Assembly (NCBI GenBank): GCA_044598425.1
Contig: CP172536.1
Location: forward strand, 186,001 to 250,000
DNA: 64,000 bases
Origin: JAEVLT01 sp044598425
GTDB taxonomy: Bacteria > Bacillota > Bacilli > Bacillales > Cytobacillaceae
Direction of reading: 5' to 3'
Shown: piece by piece, positions 44,191 through 52,639 of the stretch
How positions within the stretch are numbered: the stretch's first letter is position 1
Layout: each line of letters opens with the position of its first letter
Position numbers and translations under genes: made by a program
The notes under the pieces: generated by a model
Seen by the model: only the letters and a program-made list of their open reading frames with translations
Databases searched by the model: none
Told to the model about the DNA's origin: nothing

Positions 44191-45312
44191 ATGACAAAAA
44201 TGAAAAAAATCACCCCTTTGTATGATCCGTGGGAGCCTTATATGGATATCGAACAATCCGGAAAAATGCAACTAAGTAATATCGAGTTTACCACGACGAC
44301 ACTCTGCAATATGCGCTGTGAGCATTGCGCCGTCGGATATACACTTCAATCGAAGGACCCGCAGGCCTTGCCGCTTGACTTACTATTGCGCCGTTTAGAT
44401 GAGATCCCGACTCTTCGTTCTTTAAGTCTTACAGGCGGAGAGCCAATGCTTTCATTGTCTTCAGTGAAAAATTATGTGGTGCCGATTTTAAAATATGCCC
44501 ATGAACGAGGTGTCCGGACTCAGCTTAATTCCAACTTAACACTTGACTTAGGTCGCTATGAGCAGATCATTCCGTATCTTGATGTCTTACATATCTCCCA
44601 TAATTGGGGAACGGTGGACGAATTCGCCGAGGCGGGATTTGCCAGGATGGAGCGGCAGCCTGAATACAATCAACGGATCAGCTATTTTGAGAGAATGGTA
44701 GAAAATAGCCGGGAATTGGTGAAGGCTGGTGTAATGGTTTCCGCCGAGACGATGTTAAACAAGCGGACACTGCCCTATTTAGAAAAAATCCACCGTCAGA
44801 TCGTTGACGAAATGCATTGCCAGCGCCATGAGGTGCATCCGATGTACCCGAGCGATTTTGCTAGCAATCTTGAAACACTTTCAATAGAGGAAATAAGAGA
44901 TGCCATTCATCATCTGCTGGATATTCGGGATGAGAATGTATGGATGCTGTTTGGAACGCTGCCATTTTATGCTTGCAGCAGTAATCCGGAAGACTTGAAA
45001 CTATTGGAGCGGTTATATAAAAGCAAAAATGTAACAGTGCGAAATGATCCGGATGGACGGTCGCGGTTGAATGTTAATGTCTTTACAGGGGAGATTATCG
45101 TGACCGATTTTGGTGATATTCCGGTGCTAGGAAATATTCAAGCTACCAGTCTGGAAGAGGCATACGATAATTGGAAACACACCAAAGTTGCCAAAGAAAT
45201 AAGCTGCCATTGCCCGGGCGTCGCCTGTTTAGGCCCCAACATTTTAGTGAAAAATAGTTATTATAATAATAAGGATTTTACTAATCAAAAGGCGAAAATT
45301 ATAAGAGAATAA
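44191..45312 (+). CDS. yfkAB: Radical SAM protein YfkAB
   Basis: 373 residues. The cluster motif CxxxCxxC is Cys39-Cys43-Cys46 (LCNMRCEHCAVGY). GGE motif in SLTGGEPMLS. A SPASM-like C-terminus carries CHCPGVACLG. Matches the YfkA/YfkB protein of Bacillus, whose substrate is unknown. Directly downstream of the Rrf2 gene, with AAAGGAG overlapping its end, so co-transcribed. Confidence 0.88.
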   Translation: MTKMKKITPLYDPWEPYMDIEQSGKMQLSNIEFTTTTLCNMRCEHCAVGYTLQSKDPQALPLDLLLRRLDEIPTLRSLSLTGGEPMLSLSSVKNYVVPILKYAHERGVRTQLNSNLTLDLGRYEQIIPYLDVLHISHNWGTVDEFAEAGFARMERQPEYNQRISYFERMVENSRELVKAGVMVSAETMLNKRTLPYLEKIHRQIVDEMHCQRHEVHPMYPSDFASNLETLSIEEIRDAIHHLLDIRDENVWMLFGTLPFYACSSNPEDLKLLERLYKSKNVTVRNDPDGRSRLNVNVFTGEIIVTDFGDIPVLGNIQATSLEEAYDNWKHTKVAKEISCHCPGVACLGPNILVKNSYYNNKDFTNQKAKIIRE

Positions 45313-45318
45313 AGATTT

Positions 45319-45353
45319 CTAAAAGGCGGATTACATTACCGCCTTTTAGTTAA
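45319..45353 (+). terminator. Hairpin after yfkAB
   Basis: CTAAAAGGCGG pairs perfectly with CCGCCTTTTAG (45339-45349), loop 9. The T-run is short. Bases 45354-45800 contain only intergenic DNA with a small CGGAG/CTCCG hairpin (about 45428-45446). Confidence 0.6.
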
Positions 45354-45810
45354 TCACCCGATCTGATAAATAGATGGAAAAAATTTAGATTAATTGGAAA
45401 ATAGCACTGAAAATAGCGTAAAATAGACGGAGAGACTCCGCCTATTGACCCGAAAAACGTGAATAATGGGGATTTTGCTTTGCATAATCAGAAAACCTCC
45501 CTTTATTTACCTCACTACGGGCTCCATTCTGCATCTAACTGAAAAAGCTCCCCTTATTTTACTTTCGCTGTTATTCAATTAAGGATTTAAAAGGAAGTGA
45601 GGACGAGTGCTTTCTTTTTGTTTTTTCAAAAAATCCAAGAGAACCTCATATTGATGGGGTACGCTGAACTGTATCATCGGTTATTAAACAATCGAGCGTG
45701 TAGGAGTAGGAGACTATCATTGTACAGCTTATTTAGTTAACTGTGTGCTTAACTAAAATAATTTCGGTAGCCACAATTATTTTTTAAAATTACCCGAAAG
45801 GGATTGATTA

Positions 45811-45900
45811 TGAAGAATAAAAAGGTTATAAATAGTAGCATTTATTTTAGTCGTAATCGAATTGTGCTATGGTAATGATAGGAAACTAAACAGGGAGTGA
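45811..45900 (+). pseudogene. Possible tiny lipoprotein remnant
   Basis: ATG 45811 starts MKNKKVI; after a shift near 45835 the reading VAFILVVIELCYGNDRKLNR follows, a hydrophobic stretch with a cysteine. RBS AAAGGG. Too short and damaged to assign. Confidence 0.25.
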
Positions 45901-45906
45901 TAAATA

Positions 45907-46155
45907 ATGAAATGGGAAGAGATTCGTAAATTATACCCAGATCAATATGTAAAACTTAACATCCTTGATTACCACTTGGAAGATGATAAAAAGATTGTAA
46001 CGGACGTCGCATTAATTGATCTTATTGAAGATTCTAAATTAGCTACAAAAGAGCTACTTAAATCTAGAGGAAATACCATTGTTTATCATACAGGTTCCGA
46101 AAAGATTGTAATTGAAATGAGAAACCCTACAGGCTTGAGAGGCATGAGATTATGA
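45907..46155 (+). CDS. Small hypothetical protein coupled to a retropepsin-like gene
   Basis: 82 residues, charged, no membrane helix: MKWEEIRKLYPDQYVKLNIL start, IVYHTGSEKIVIEMRNPTG end. RBS CAGGGAG. Its stop overlaps the start of the aspartyl protease gene by 4 bases (ATGA), so the two are translationally coupled. No family known to me. Confidence 0.65.
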   Translation: MKWEEIRKLYPDQYVKLNILDYHLEDDKKIVTDVALIDLIEDSKLATKELLKSRGNTIVYHTGSEKIVIEMRNPTGLRGMRL

Positions 46156-46531
46156 AGTTAGAATTAGTAAATCGTTTGCTCGAAGTGGAAATGACGTTAT
46201 CATTTAAGGAGAAAAAGAAGATAATAGATAAGCTTGTAATTGATACCGGGGCAGCTCATACTCTTCTGTCATCCGACATTGTGAAGACATAGGTATTTAC
46301 TTTGAAAATGGAGATCCTTTGGTCAGTGCGTACGGAATTGGCGGTGAAGAATATTCTTTCCGAAAACGGGTCGATTTTATTAAGCTTGGTACGCATGAAA
46401 TTCAAGAAATATATCTTGATTTTGGGAACTTAGTTGATTGGGGTATCAACGGACTAATAGGACTTGATATCTTAATGAATGGAAAATTTATCATTGATTT
46501 AGAGAAATTCGAGTTAATTCAAAATCGTTAA
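46152..46531 (+). pseudogene. Retropepsin-like aspartyl protease, one frameshift
   Basis: ATG 46152: MKLELVNRLLEVEMTLSFKE, then LVIDTGAAHTLLSSDIV with the DTGA active site. A one-base loss near 46283 gives a stop. The next frame resumes GIYFENGDPLVSAYGIGGEE and runs to LEKFELIQNR at 46531. Joined, it is about 126 residues, normal for single-domain bacterial retropepsin-like proteins that act as dimers. Inactive unless the shift is a sequencing error. Confidence 0.75.
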
Positions 46532-46537
46532 GATAAT

Positions 46538-46750
46538 TGTCTAGCTCCACAAGAATCAGCTTTGGAAGCATAGACTCGCACGAAGGAAAAGTGATAGCAT
46601 TTCCGAGGAGCGCCCTATCGACTACGTCGCTTCCCTCGCCTCGTCTACGGATTGTCGAGAACGATTACTACCGTCTTTCGACTCTCCTTTATCTCACTCG
46701 GCTTTAGTCCACCTCCTTACGTCGATGACCAAGGGCTCTTGCGCTTTTCT
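46538..46750. repeat. Interspersed repeat (GTCTAGCTCC ... GCGCTTTTCTT type)
   Basis: Begins GTCTAGCTCCA and ends GGGCTCTTGCGCTTTTCTT, the edge sequences of a noncoding repeat often seen between Bacillaceae genes. Its right part is also at 54556-54696. It interrupts the C-terminus of the permease remnant. Confidence 0.5.
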
Positions 46751-47113
46751 TAGGATTACGTATTTCTTCTCCTGATGCAACAATCGCATCCCAACCGATA
46801 ATCGAAAGAAATCCGACTAATGCTGCCTCAAGTATTCCTGAAAAACAGTATGGAGAATACGGCTGAAAGTAAGATAAATCGACCTGCCTTATCCCCAAAA
46901 TAAAAAAGCCAATAAGCACAGTAATCACTGTACAGATAACTCCGACTTGAAATTTAACGCTGAATTGAATCCCTGCGATATTTACGATTCCCAACCCAAT
47001 GAGCAAAAGCACGGCACTTATCTTAGGCGGGGCGCCCGTTAAAGCGTTCAAATAATGGCCAAATCCTTGGGAAACGAAGCTGCTGGCAGCAAGCCAAGCC
47101 CCCCAGTTGGATG
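46704..47113 (-). pseudogene. APC-family amino acid permease, internal fragment (left copy)
   Basis: Reads NWGAWLAASSFVSQGFGHYL, then helices VLLLIGLGIVNIAGIQF and VGVICTVITVLIGFFILGI, then GFLSIIGWDAIVASGEEIRN, typical of the middle of APC permeases. Both ends are cut: the 5' side by the regulator fragment, the 3' side by the interspersed repeat. Confidence 0.7.
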
Positions 47114-47301
47114 TTATCGAAAGGCTCTATCAGAATCATGTAAGGGTATATCCCGTAGAGCATCATGCCATTCATAAAGGCAGATATACAAATAAAGTGA
47201 TACTCGGTTATGGGAATTTAAGCGCAGAACAGATCGAACAAGGAGTTTGTCCGATTGAAGGAAACTCTCAATTACAACAGGAAAATTCTTCCGTATATTA
47301 T
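47104..47301 (+). pseudogene. C-terminal fragment of a MocR/GntR-type PLP regulator (left copy)
   Basis: DVIERLYQNHVRVYPVEHHA and NKVILGYGNLSAEQIEQGV resemble the last 60 residues of MocR-type regulators (aminotransferase-like fold). No start or N-terminus. It abuts the permease fragment tail to tail. Confidence 0.45.
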
Positions 47302-47539
47302 GCACTGAAAATTAATTTGGTTCTATGTGAATGTATACTTTAAAATCTTTATATTTTATGAATCTCATTACATTTTTAATATTCAAAATATTATTTCTAT
47401 GATCTTAAAATGGTAATTAATCTTTATGCTTATACCCATTTTTTGACCAATATTTTTTATGATATCTTTGTTAATTGAATTTATGTTAAACTTAAAATGG
47501 TGAATTAGTGTTGATTTCCATTTTAGGAGGGATAATACC

Positions 47540-48151
47540 ATGCATAAAAACTTTCTTTATGGACTTGTTTCAATAATGGTTATTGTACTTGGAACTTTTG
47601 CTTTTCAGAATACTTATAAAGCCAGTGACAAAGACCAGAGATTAAATAAAGTACAGTCAAATGCCAAGGATTCGGAAATATCCCAAAATCAAAAGCCTAT
47701 CTTTGAGCTAAGTAACAATCAGCGAGAGGCTGCAAAAAAAGAAGTTGGAACAGTAAATAGTGAACAAGACTTTTTAAAAAAAGCCCTAGGTTTGTCTTTT
47801 CAAAAGATAAAGATAGATGGTGAACAAGATCAGTATAAAATCCCTGGAATTGTTGAAAGCAGTGTAGATCGTATCCAGATAACTAAGACAAATCTAATTT
47901 ACCTAAAAGAAAAACTAGATTCTTTAAAAATCACAAACGATGAAAAATCCGGCGAATATACTTATAAAAAAATCCTTACTCGATGGATTAATGGTGATTT
48001 TAATAGCATTATCCAAGATTTTAAAACACTTCGAAACGATTTCAATAAACCTAAAGGGTATTCGGAAACAGGAAGTGATCATGAAATTAAAATTATTAAA
48101 CGAAGCAAGACCGATGAGCAAGAATATATTAAACATTTTTTTGGTAATTAA
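47540..48151 (+). CDS. Membrane-anchored DUF6241-like protein
   Basis: 203 residues. Signal anchor at 5-25 (FLYGLVSIMVIVLGTFAF), a low-complexity polar linker, then a helical domain ending ILTRWINGDFNSIIQDFKTL ... DEQEYIKHFFGN. The xRWxxGDFxxIxxDxxxx and EExE(Y/F)xxxxF pattern is shared with the protein at 54160-54540. RBS AGGAGGG. Lies just inside the left direct repeat. Function unknown. Confidence 0.6.
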   Translation: MHKNFLYGLVSIMVIVLGTFAFQNTYKASDKDQRLNKVQSNAKDSEISQNQKPIFELSNNQREAAKKEVGTVNSEQDFLKKALGLSFQKIKIDGEQDQYKIPGIVESSVDRIQITKTNLIYLKEKLDSLKITNDEKSGEYTYKKILTRWINGDFNSIIQDFKTLRNDFNKPKGYSETGSDHEIKIIKRSKTDEQEYIKHFFGN

Positions 48152-48333
48152 TTTAATCAAAAGTTATGAAAGTAAAAGAAGCAGCTGATACGATAAGGTA
48201 AGTAAATCGATAGATGATCATGCTTTTTTAAGCTATATTGAAACATATTCATGAAAGCTTCGAGTGTTGTATTATTGTGATTTACCTCTTTACGAGATCA
48301 AATAGTATTTTTCCTATGTTTTTTAATCAATGA

Positions 48334-48364
48334 AAAATAGCCGAGAATCCAACTCGGCTATTTT
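48334..48364 (-). terminator. Terminator of the beta-protein gene
   Basis: AAAATAGCCGAG pairs with CTCGGCTATTTT; on the minus strand it is followed by TTTTTC. Confidence 0.8.
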
Positions 48365-48378
48365 CAAAATAACATTTT

Positions 48379-48735
48379 TTAACGAATCCATTGATTACCA
48401 TAGACTGTTTTTACTTTGTCAGTGTATCCGCTATCTGTATATAAATCTAGGATAACCCTCATTGCTAAAGTCTTTTTTGCAATATTGTTAAAGGTTACGT
48501 TAAGATTTTGACCAGAAGATTTTGCAAATCCTCTTTTGGTATCAATGTTATCCCAATACCCTCCAACATACCTTTGAAGAGTTAATTTACAATATGCTTC
48601 TGTATCAAATGCTGTGTAGCTACCTAGTTCAACAGTTGCATAAACATTAAGATAGTCCTCTGATGTAAAAAGATAACATGTTACATCACCTAATCCCCCG
48701 GGATTGTAAGTAAAACTGGTTGTTGTATTTGTCAT
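48379..48735 (-). CDS. Hypothetical beta-rich protein divergent from the sigma operon
   Basis: 118 residues: MTNTTTSFTYNPGGLGDVTC start, then alternating strands (LNVYATVELGSYTAFDTEAY; YCKLTLQRYVGGYWDN; TLAMRVILDLYTDSGYTD). No signal peptide and no helix: probably a beta-sandwich. A very strong RBS (AAAGGAGGAATATTT) and its own terminator indicate high expression. It shares a 355-base upstream region with the sigma factor gene. No family recognised; possibly another product released by the same system. Confidence 0.6.
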   Translation of the reverse strand: MTNTTTSFTYNPGGLGDVTCYLFTSEDYLNVYATVELGSYTAFDTEAYCKLTLQRYVGGYWDNIDTKRGFAKSSGQNLNVTFNNIAKKTLAMRVILDLYTDSGYTDKVKTVYGNQWIR

Positions 48736-49046
48736 ACAAATATTCCTCCTTTAAAGTTATTTTAAGTGTTACAACAAATAAAGAAGCCTCTTGATAAAAA
48801 ACAACAACCATTTTGAAAAAGTCTTTTTTATAATCCATACGTCATGAAATTTATACAAATATTAGTAATCCATTTTGTTATATCAAAAAATTTTAATAGA
48901 AAGGTTGTTTTTTTTCTTTAATGTTTGTCTTTATTTAGTAGAGGATTGGAAATTGCTTTTTATGGTAAAATAAATTAACTAGTTCCAAAAAATTAATAGA
49001 ACTCCTATTGGCTAACATAATTAGTCTTTTTTTTACTATTTAGAAA

Positions 49047-49060
49047 CGAACATACGTTCC
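49047..49060 (+). promoter_or_regulatory. LexA (SOS) box before the sigma-factor operon
   Basis: CGAACATACGTTCC matches the Bacillus LexA consensus CGAACN4GTTCG in every defined position except the last. It lies 31 bases before the start codon, where it would cover the transcription start. This suggests DNA-damage induction of the whole operon. Confidence 0.7.
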
Positions 49061-49090
49061 AATATGGAGTGTTAAAGAGGAGTTGATCTC

Positions 49091-49699
49091 ATGCAATCAC
49101 CAATATATGATGATTTCTGTTTTCAAAAATTAAAAGAATTCAAGGAACGCAACAAGGAATTTCTATCAAACCCAATCATAAAAAATTTCTTAAGCAATCA
49201 AGAACATTATCAGATGTTAATTGATACAATTGCTGATCCAACCGTTAAGAATAAGGAAAAGTTGGACCAAGCATTCAAACTATTCTACTTTAACATTCGT
49301 TTTATATCTTTTGTTTCTTCGTCTTTATATTATAACGCTGTTAATTTTGACAAAAAGCAAAGGAAATATTCCTCTCGGTACTCACTAACTGTTGATAATA
49401 CGGTTCAAAATGAAGAGGAAATTACTTTTAAAGAAATGATTGAAGATCCAGAAGCAGAAATCACCCTAGATAAACTAGTAATAAGTGAAGACATAGGCGA
49501 TTATATAACAAATCCCGTCATATATAGGGCCATTCAAGATCTTTCTGTCAAACAAAAGGAAATTCTAAATCTTGCCTATGTTAAGGGATTATCGGATAAA
49601 GAAATTGCAAGACTTCTTAGTAAATCTCAACAATCTGTTTCAAAAATGCATAAGAAAGCTTTAAGGAAAATACAAGAATCTTTTAAAGAGAAAGGATAA
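49091..49699 (+). CDS. Sigma-70 family factor (SigO/UviA-like)
   Basis: 202 residues. A weak region 2 lies at about 50-110 (DQAFKLFYFNIRFISFVSSS); a clear region 4 HTH at about 150-198 (IQDLSVKQKEILNLAYVKGL SDKEIARLLSKSQQSVSKMHK). The gene order with a YvrJ-type protein and an RsoA-like protein matches the SigO (YvrI)-RsoA-YvrJ set of B. subtilis, where SigO needs RsoA as a co-factor. RBS GAGGAG. First gene of the four-gene operon; LexA box upstream. Confidence 0.8.
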   Translation: MQSPIYDDFCFQKLKEFKERNKEFLSNPIIKNFLSNQEHYQMLIDTIADPTVKNKEKLDQAFKLFYFNIRFISFVSSSLYYNAVNFDKKQRKYSSRYSLTVDNTVQNEEEITFKEMIEDPEAEITLDKLVISEDIGDYITNPVIYRAIQDLSVKQKEILNLAYVKGLSDKEIARLLSKSQQSVSKMHKKALRKIQESFKEKG

Positions 49700-49705
49700 A
49701 AAATT

Positions 49706-49867
49706 ATGAACACAACTGATTTACCTCAATGGATTTCCATTATGGGAAATTTTGGTTTCCCGATCGGTATCTCCATTTACCTGTTAGTCCGATTCGAAAC
49801 AAAAATTGACAATCTAGGAGATATCATAACCCAACTGGCCGAAGTGATTAAAGAAAAGAAGGGATGA
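49706..49867 (+). CDS. YvrJ-family small membrane protein (holin-like topology)
   Basis: 53 residues: a membrane helix GNFGFPIGISIYLLVRFE at about 14-31, then an amphipathic charged helix (KIDNLGDIITQLAEVIKEKK). The GNxGFPIxxxxYLLxRxE pattern is YvrJ. The topology is like BhlA/UviB holin-like peptides, but homology to holins is not shown. RBS AAAGGAT. 6 bases after the sigma gene, 4 bases before the RsoA-like gene. Confidence 0.8.
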   Translation: MNTTDLPQWISIMGNFGFPIGISIYLLVRFETKIDNLGDIITQLAEVIKEKKG

Positions 49868-49871
49868 AAAT

Positions 49872-50123
49872 ATGGCGTATATGTTAATTGATCTGGTAAA
49901 AGAATCAAAATTCAATAGGGAAGCCATGGAATCTGTTATTAAATTGTTCGAACCAAAGTTGAAAAAAACATTGTATATGACAAATCCAAACGATCGAGAT
50001 GATTTAGAGCAAGAATTAAAAATGAAAATGGTTTCCTATATCAAGGAATATGATACTAATTCAGTACCGGGTTTCTGGAAATTCAAAGAAAAACTGGATA
50101 AAGACAAAGAAAAAAGTTCTTAA
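49872..50123 (+). CDS. RsoA-like partial sigma (region 2) protein
   Basis: 83 residues. LIKLFEPKLKKTL-like core, NPNDRDDLEQELKMKMVSYI: the HTH_16/region-2-like domain of RsoA and Tn916 Orf7-type proteins. In B. subtilis RsoA works with SigO at its promoters; the same split partnership is inferred here. RBS AAGAAGGGATG overlapping the end of yvrJ. Confidence 0.7.
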   Translation: MAYMLIDLVKESKFNREAMESVIKLFEPKLKKTLYMTNPNDRDDLEQELKMKMVSYIKEYDTNSVPGFWKFKEKLDKDKEKSS

Positions 50124-50200
50124 AAAGTTGTTAATTCTTTTGCTTTTTCTTCTTTATGTAATGAGACTTAAAAAATATAAAATGAAAAGAGGAAAGAAAA

Positions 50201-52510
50201 ATGGATCTAATGGTTTTACAAACTCAACAATGGTTAAACCGAACATATACTGGAAGGACTGGTTACAATCCAGTTACGGAAAACGGGAAGACTGGTTGGG
50301 AAACAATGTATGGGTTAACGCGTGCCTTGCAAATTGAGTTGGGGATTGCAACGCCAGCTGACAACTTTGGCCCCACAACGTTACAGTATTTATCTAACAT
50401 AGGACCGATCTCAATTAATTCTAATACAAACTCCAATATCGTGCTTATAATTCAAGGAGGAATGTATTGTAAAGGATACTCTCCTGAAGGGTTTACCGGC
50501 TACTTTGGTACTGGCACCCAATATGGTATCTCCGAGATGCAAACAGATTTAGGAATACAAAATCCTGATGGTGTAGTTACTCCTAAGCTTTTTAAAGCAT
50601 TATTGACAATGGATGCATACGTCCTATTAAGTGGTGGGGGTCCACAGATTCGCTCTGCTCAGCAATGGCTTAATAGTAAGTATATCAATCGAAAAAACTT
50701 TTTTTATATTCCGTGTGATGGGTACTTCTCAAGAGATGTGCAAAAGGCTTTAGTCTATGGAATTCAATACGAAGAAGGACTCGATGATGCTACAGCAAAT
50801 GGGAATTTTGGACCAACGACTCAAAGACTGTTGCCAACTCTTAATCTTTATGATGTTGATGGATCACATTCCTTTGTACACTTATTTCAAGCAGCCATGA
50901 CTTTTAATCATTATGATGTTCCAATAGATGGTATCTTTTCACAATCTGTAAGTGAAAAAGTTAAAGAGTTTCAGAAATTTACCATTCTGTCGCAAACCGG
51001 AATTGGAGATTTCCAAACATGGGCTTCTCTATTAGTAAGTACTGGAGATACATCAAGAAAAGGAAAAGCTTGTGACAGTATTACAGAAGTAACATTAGCT
51101 CGTGGCGCTGCTCTTAAAACTGCAGGATATGAAACTGTTGGGCGTTACTTAACAAACGTAGAAGGTAGTACCTTAAATAAAAAAATTCAACCAGGTGAAT
51201 TAGACAATATCTTTGCTTCAGGATTAACCGTTTTTCCAATTTATCAAACATACGGCGGAGAAGCCAGTTATTTTAATTATAATCAAGGTATGTTGGATGC
51301 AACCGCGGCCTATAATGCTGCTAAGTCTTATTGTTTTGACAAGGATACCACAATTTACTTTGCAGTAGATTATGATGCTTATGGTGATGATATTACAAAT
51401 AACATTCTTCCACACTTTAAGGGCATAAATGATCAAATGACAGCATTAGGCGGTTTATATAAAATTGGGGTTTATGCACCGAGATCTATTTGTAGTCAGG
51501 TATCTGAAAATGAATTAGCTTCAACTAGCTTTGTTAGTGGTATGTCAACAGGATATAGCGGTAACTTAGGTTATCCATTACCATATAATTGGGCGTTTGA
51601 CCAAATTTCAACAGTTAACGTAGGTTCTGGAGATGGATATATTAACATAGATAACGATATTAAATCAAATCGTGATAATGGTAGCTCTTCAGTAGGAGAT
51701 ACTACAGGAATTAATGACAAATGTTTTGATCAGCTTGGTAAAATCTCGTTATTAGCGATGCAATACTCAGAAAGTACCGATTGGGATCCCAATTTTCTAG
51801 TAACAAATTATTATAGAAAAAACCGTTATGCCGATGACCTTTGGGCAACTCTTTCAGGTCCAATTATTACGGATTTTGTGGATTTTGTAAATCAATCTAT
51901 GGGTGATCAAACTTTTATTGACATTGTAGATCCTATTACTAGGACAACAATAGACATTCAACATATGATGGCTACCCTATCAGCCTTATTATTTAATAAA
52001 CTACCATACAATCAAGATGTTAATGATTTTGCTGGTTGGGGAGGAGATCTGGTTACTGTTGCAATAGATGTATTAAATCATAAAAATGACACTATGTATA
52101 GTGGGGACACCTACAAATGTGCATTAGATTTTATTGCATCTAAAGTAAATCAAAGTTATTTTGGTTTTGGCGATTATGGAGCTGATACTGACGCATTTAA
52201 TTTTTGTTTGAATTTAGATAATAACACACACCCTATTTATAATACAGTTACAGATTATTATCAGAGCGGGGTTCTAAAACGATCAACACTATTTTATGGT
52301 ACCAGATTTAATTCAGATCAAGAAACATTAACTTCAGCTGCACAAAGGATTATGGTTAGTCAAGAGGACTTAGAAATCGTTACTTTAAGAGCGAAATTTA
52401 AAAGTGTAAACCATGTCCCTGACTATTCCGATGATGATGGTATGCAAATTGCTAATGCTTTTATAACTGTCCTTCTAAACGCTTTTAATCATGAAGCAAT
52501 GGAAATCTAA
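50201..52510 (+). CDS. Large YbfG-like protein: peptidoglycan-binding repeats and DUF1906 glycoside-hydrolase-like domain
   Basis: 769 residues, no signal peptide. Residues 1-285 hold repeated peptidoglycan-binding-like units (QQWLNRTYTGRTGYNPV / QQWLNSKYINRKNF; NFGPTTLQYL / NFGPTTQRLL; VKEFQKF). Residues about 288-486 are a DUF1906 (Rv2525c-like, GH25-like barrel) domain: KACDSITEVTLARGAALKTA, GRYLTN, FAVDYDAYGDD, YKIGVYAPRS, YNWAFDQI. Residues 520-769 are of unknown type. B. subtilis YbfG has the same architecture. RBS AGAGGAAAG. A cell-wall-directed protein without a Sec signal fits release through the holin-like partner or by lysis. Confidence 0.82.
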   Translation: MDLMVLQTQQWLNRTYTGRTGYNPVTENGKTGWETMYGLTRALQIELGIATPADNFGPTTLQYLSNIGPISINSNTNSNIVLIIQGGMYCKGYSPEGFTGYFGTGTQYGISEMQTDLGIQNPDGVVTPKLFKALLTMDAYVLLSGGGPQIRSAQQWLNSKYINRKNFFYIPCDGYFSRDVQKALVYGIQYEEGLDDATANGNFGPTTQRLLPTLNLYDVDGSHSFVHLFQAAMTFNHYDVPIDGIFSQSVSEKVKEFQKFTILSQTGIGDFQTWASLLVSTGDTSRKGKACDSITEVTLARGAALKTAGYETVGRYLTNVEGSTLNKKIQPGELDNIFASGLTVFPIYQTYGGEASYFNYNQGMLDATAAYNAAKSYCFDKDTTIYFAVDYDAYGDDITNNILPHFKGINDQMTALGGLYKIGVYAPRSICSQVSENELASTSFVSGMSTGYSGNLGYPLPYNWAFDQISTVNVGSGDGYINIDNDIKSNRDNGSSSVGDTTGINDKCFDQLGKISLLAMQYSESTDWDPNFLVTNYYRKNRYADDLWATLSGPIITDFVDFVNQSMGDQTFIDIVDPITRTTIDIQHMMATLSALLFNKLPYNQDVNDFAGWGGDLVTVAIDVLNHKNDTMYSGDTYKCALDFIASKVNQSYFGFGDYGADTDAFNFCLNLDNNTHPIYNTVTDYYQSGVLKRSTLFYGTRFNSDQETLTSAAQRIMVSQEDLEIVTLRAKFKSVNHVPDYSDDDGMQIANAFITVLLNAFNHEAMEI

Positions 52511-52521
52511 TTTCTACGTAT

Positions 52522-52562
52522 AATACCATGCATTGACAAAAAATGTATGGTATTATTTTTTT
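52522..52562 (+). terminator. Terminator of the sigma-YbfG operon
   Basis: AATACCATGCAT pairs with ATGTATGGTATT (one mismatch), then ATTTTTTTT. Confidence 0.85.
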
Positions 52563-52639
52563 AGTGGTAGAATGTCAAGCACAAAAAATAAACAATTGGA
52601 AATTATTTTGTCTTAAAGACGAAAAAGCCCTAAAAAAGG

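Larger units (their letters stand above)
46610..47403. repeat. 794-bp direct repeat, left copy
   Basis: Aligns without any gap to 54556-55349 (offset 7946) with about a dozen single-base differences. It contains a permease fragment (minus) and a regulator C-terminus (plus). The segment between the copies, 47404-54555, carries the sigma/YvrJ/RsoA/YbfG genes. Confidence 0.9.

Noticed and set aside
47114..47305. Minus-strand ORF in the left repeat (and its twin at 55060-55251)
   Set aside because: Shadow of the regulator fragment on the other strand.
50050..50337. Hydrophobic ORF overlapping the start of the YbfG-like gene
   Set aside because: Its leucine-rich stretch looks holin-like, but it has no RBS, overlaps two real genes in another frame and ends inside the YbfG-like coding region.
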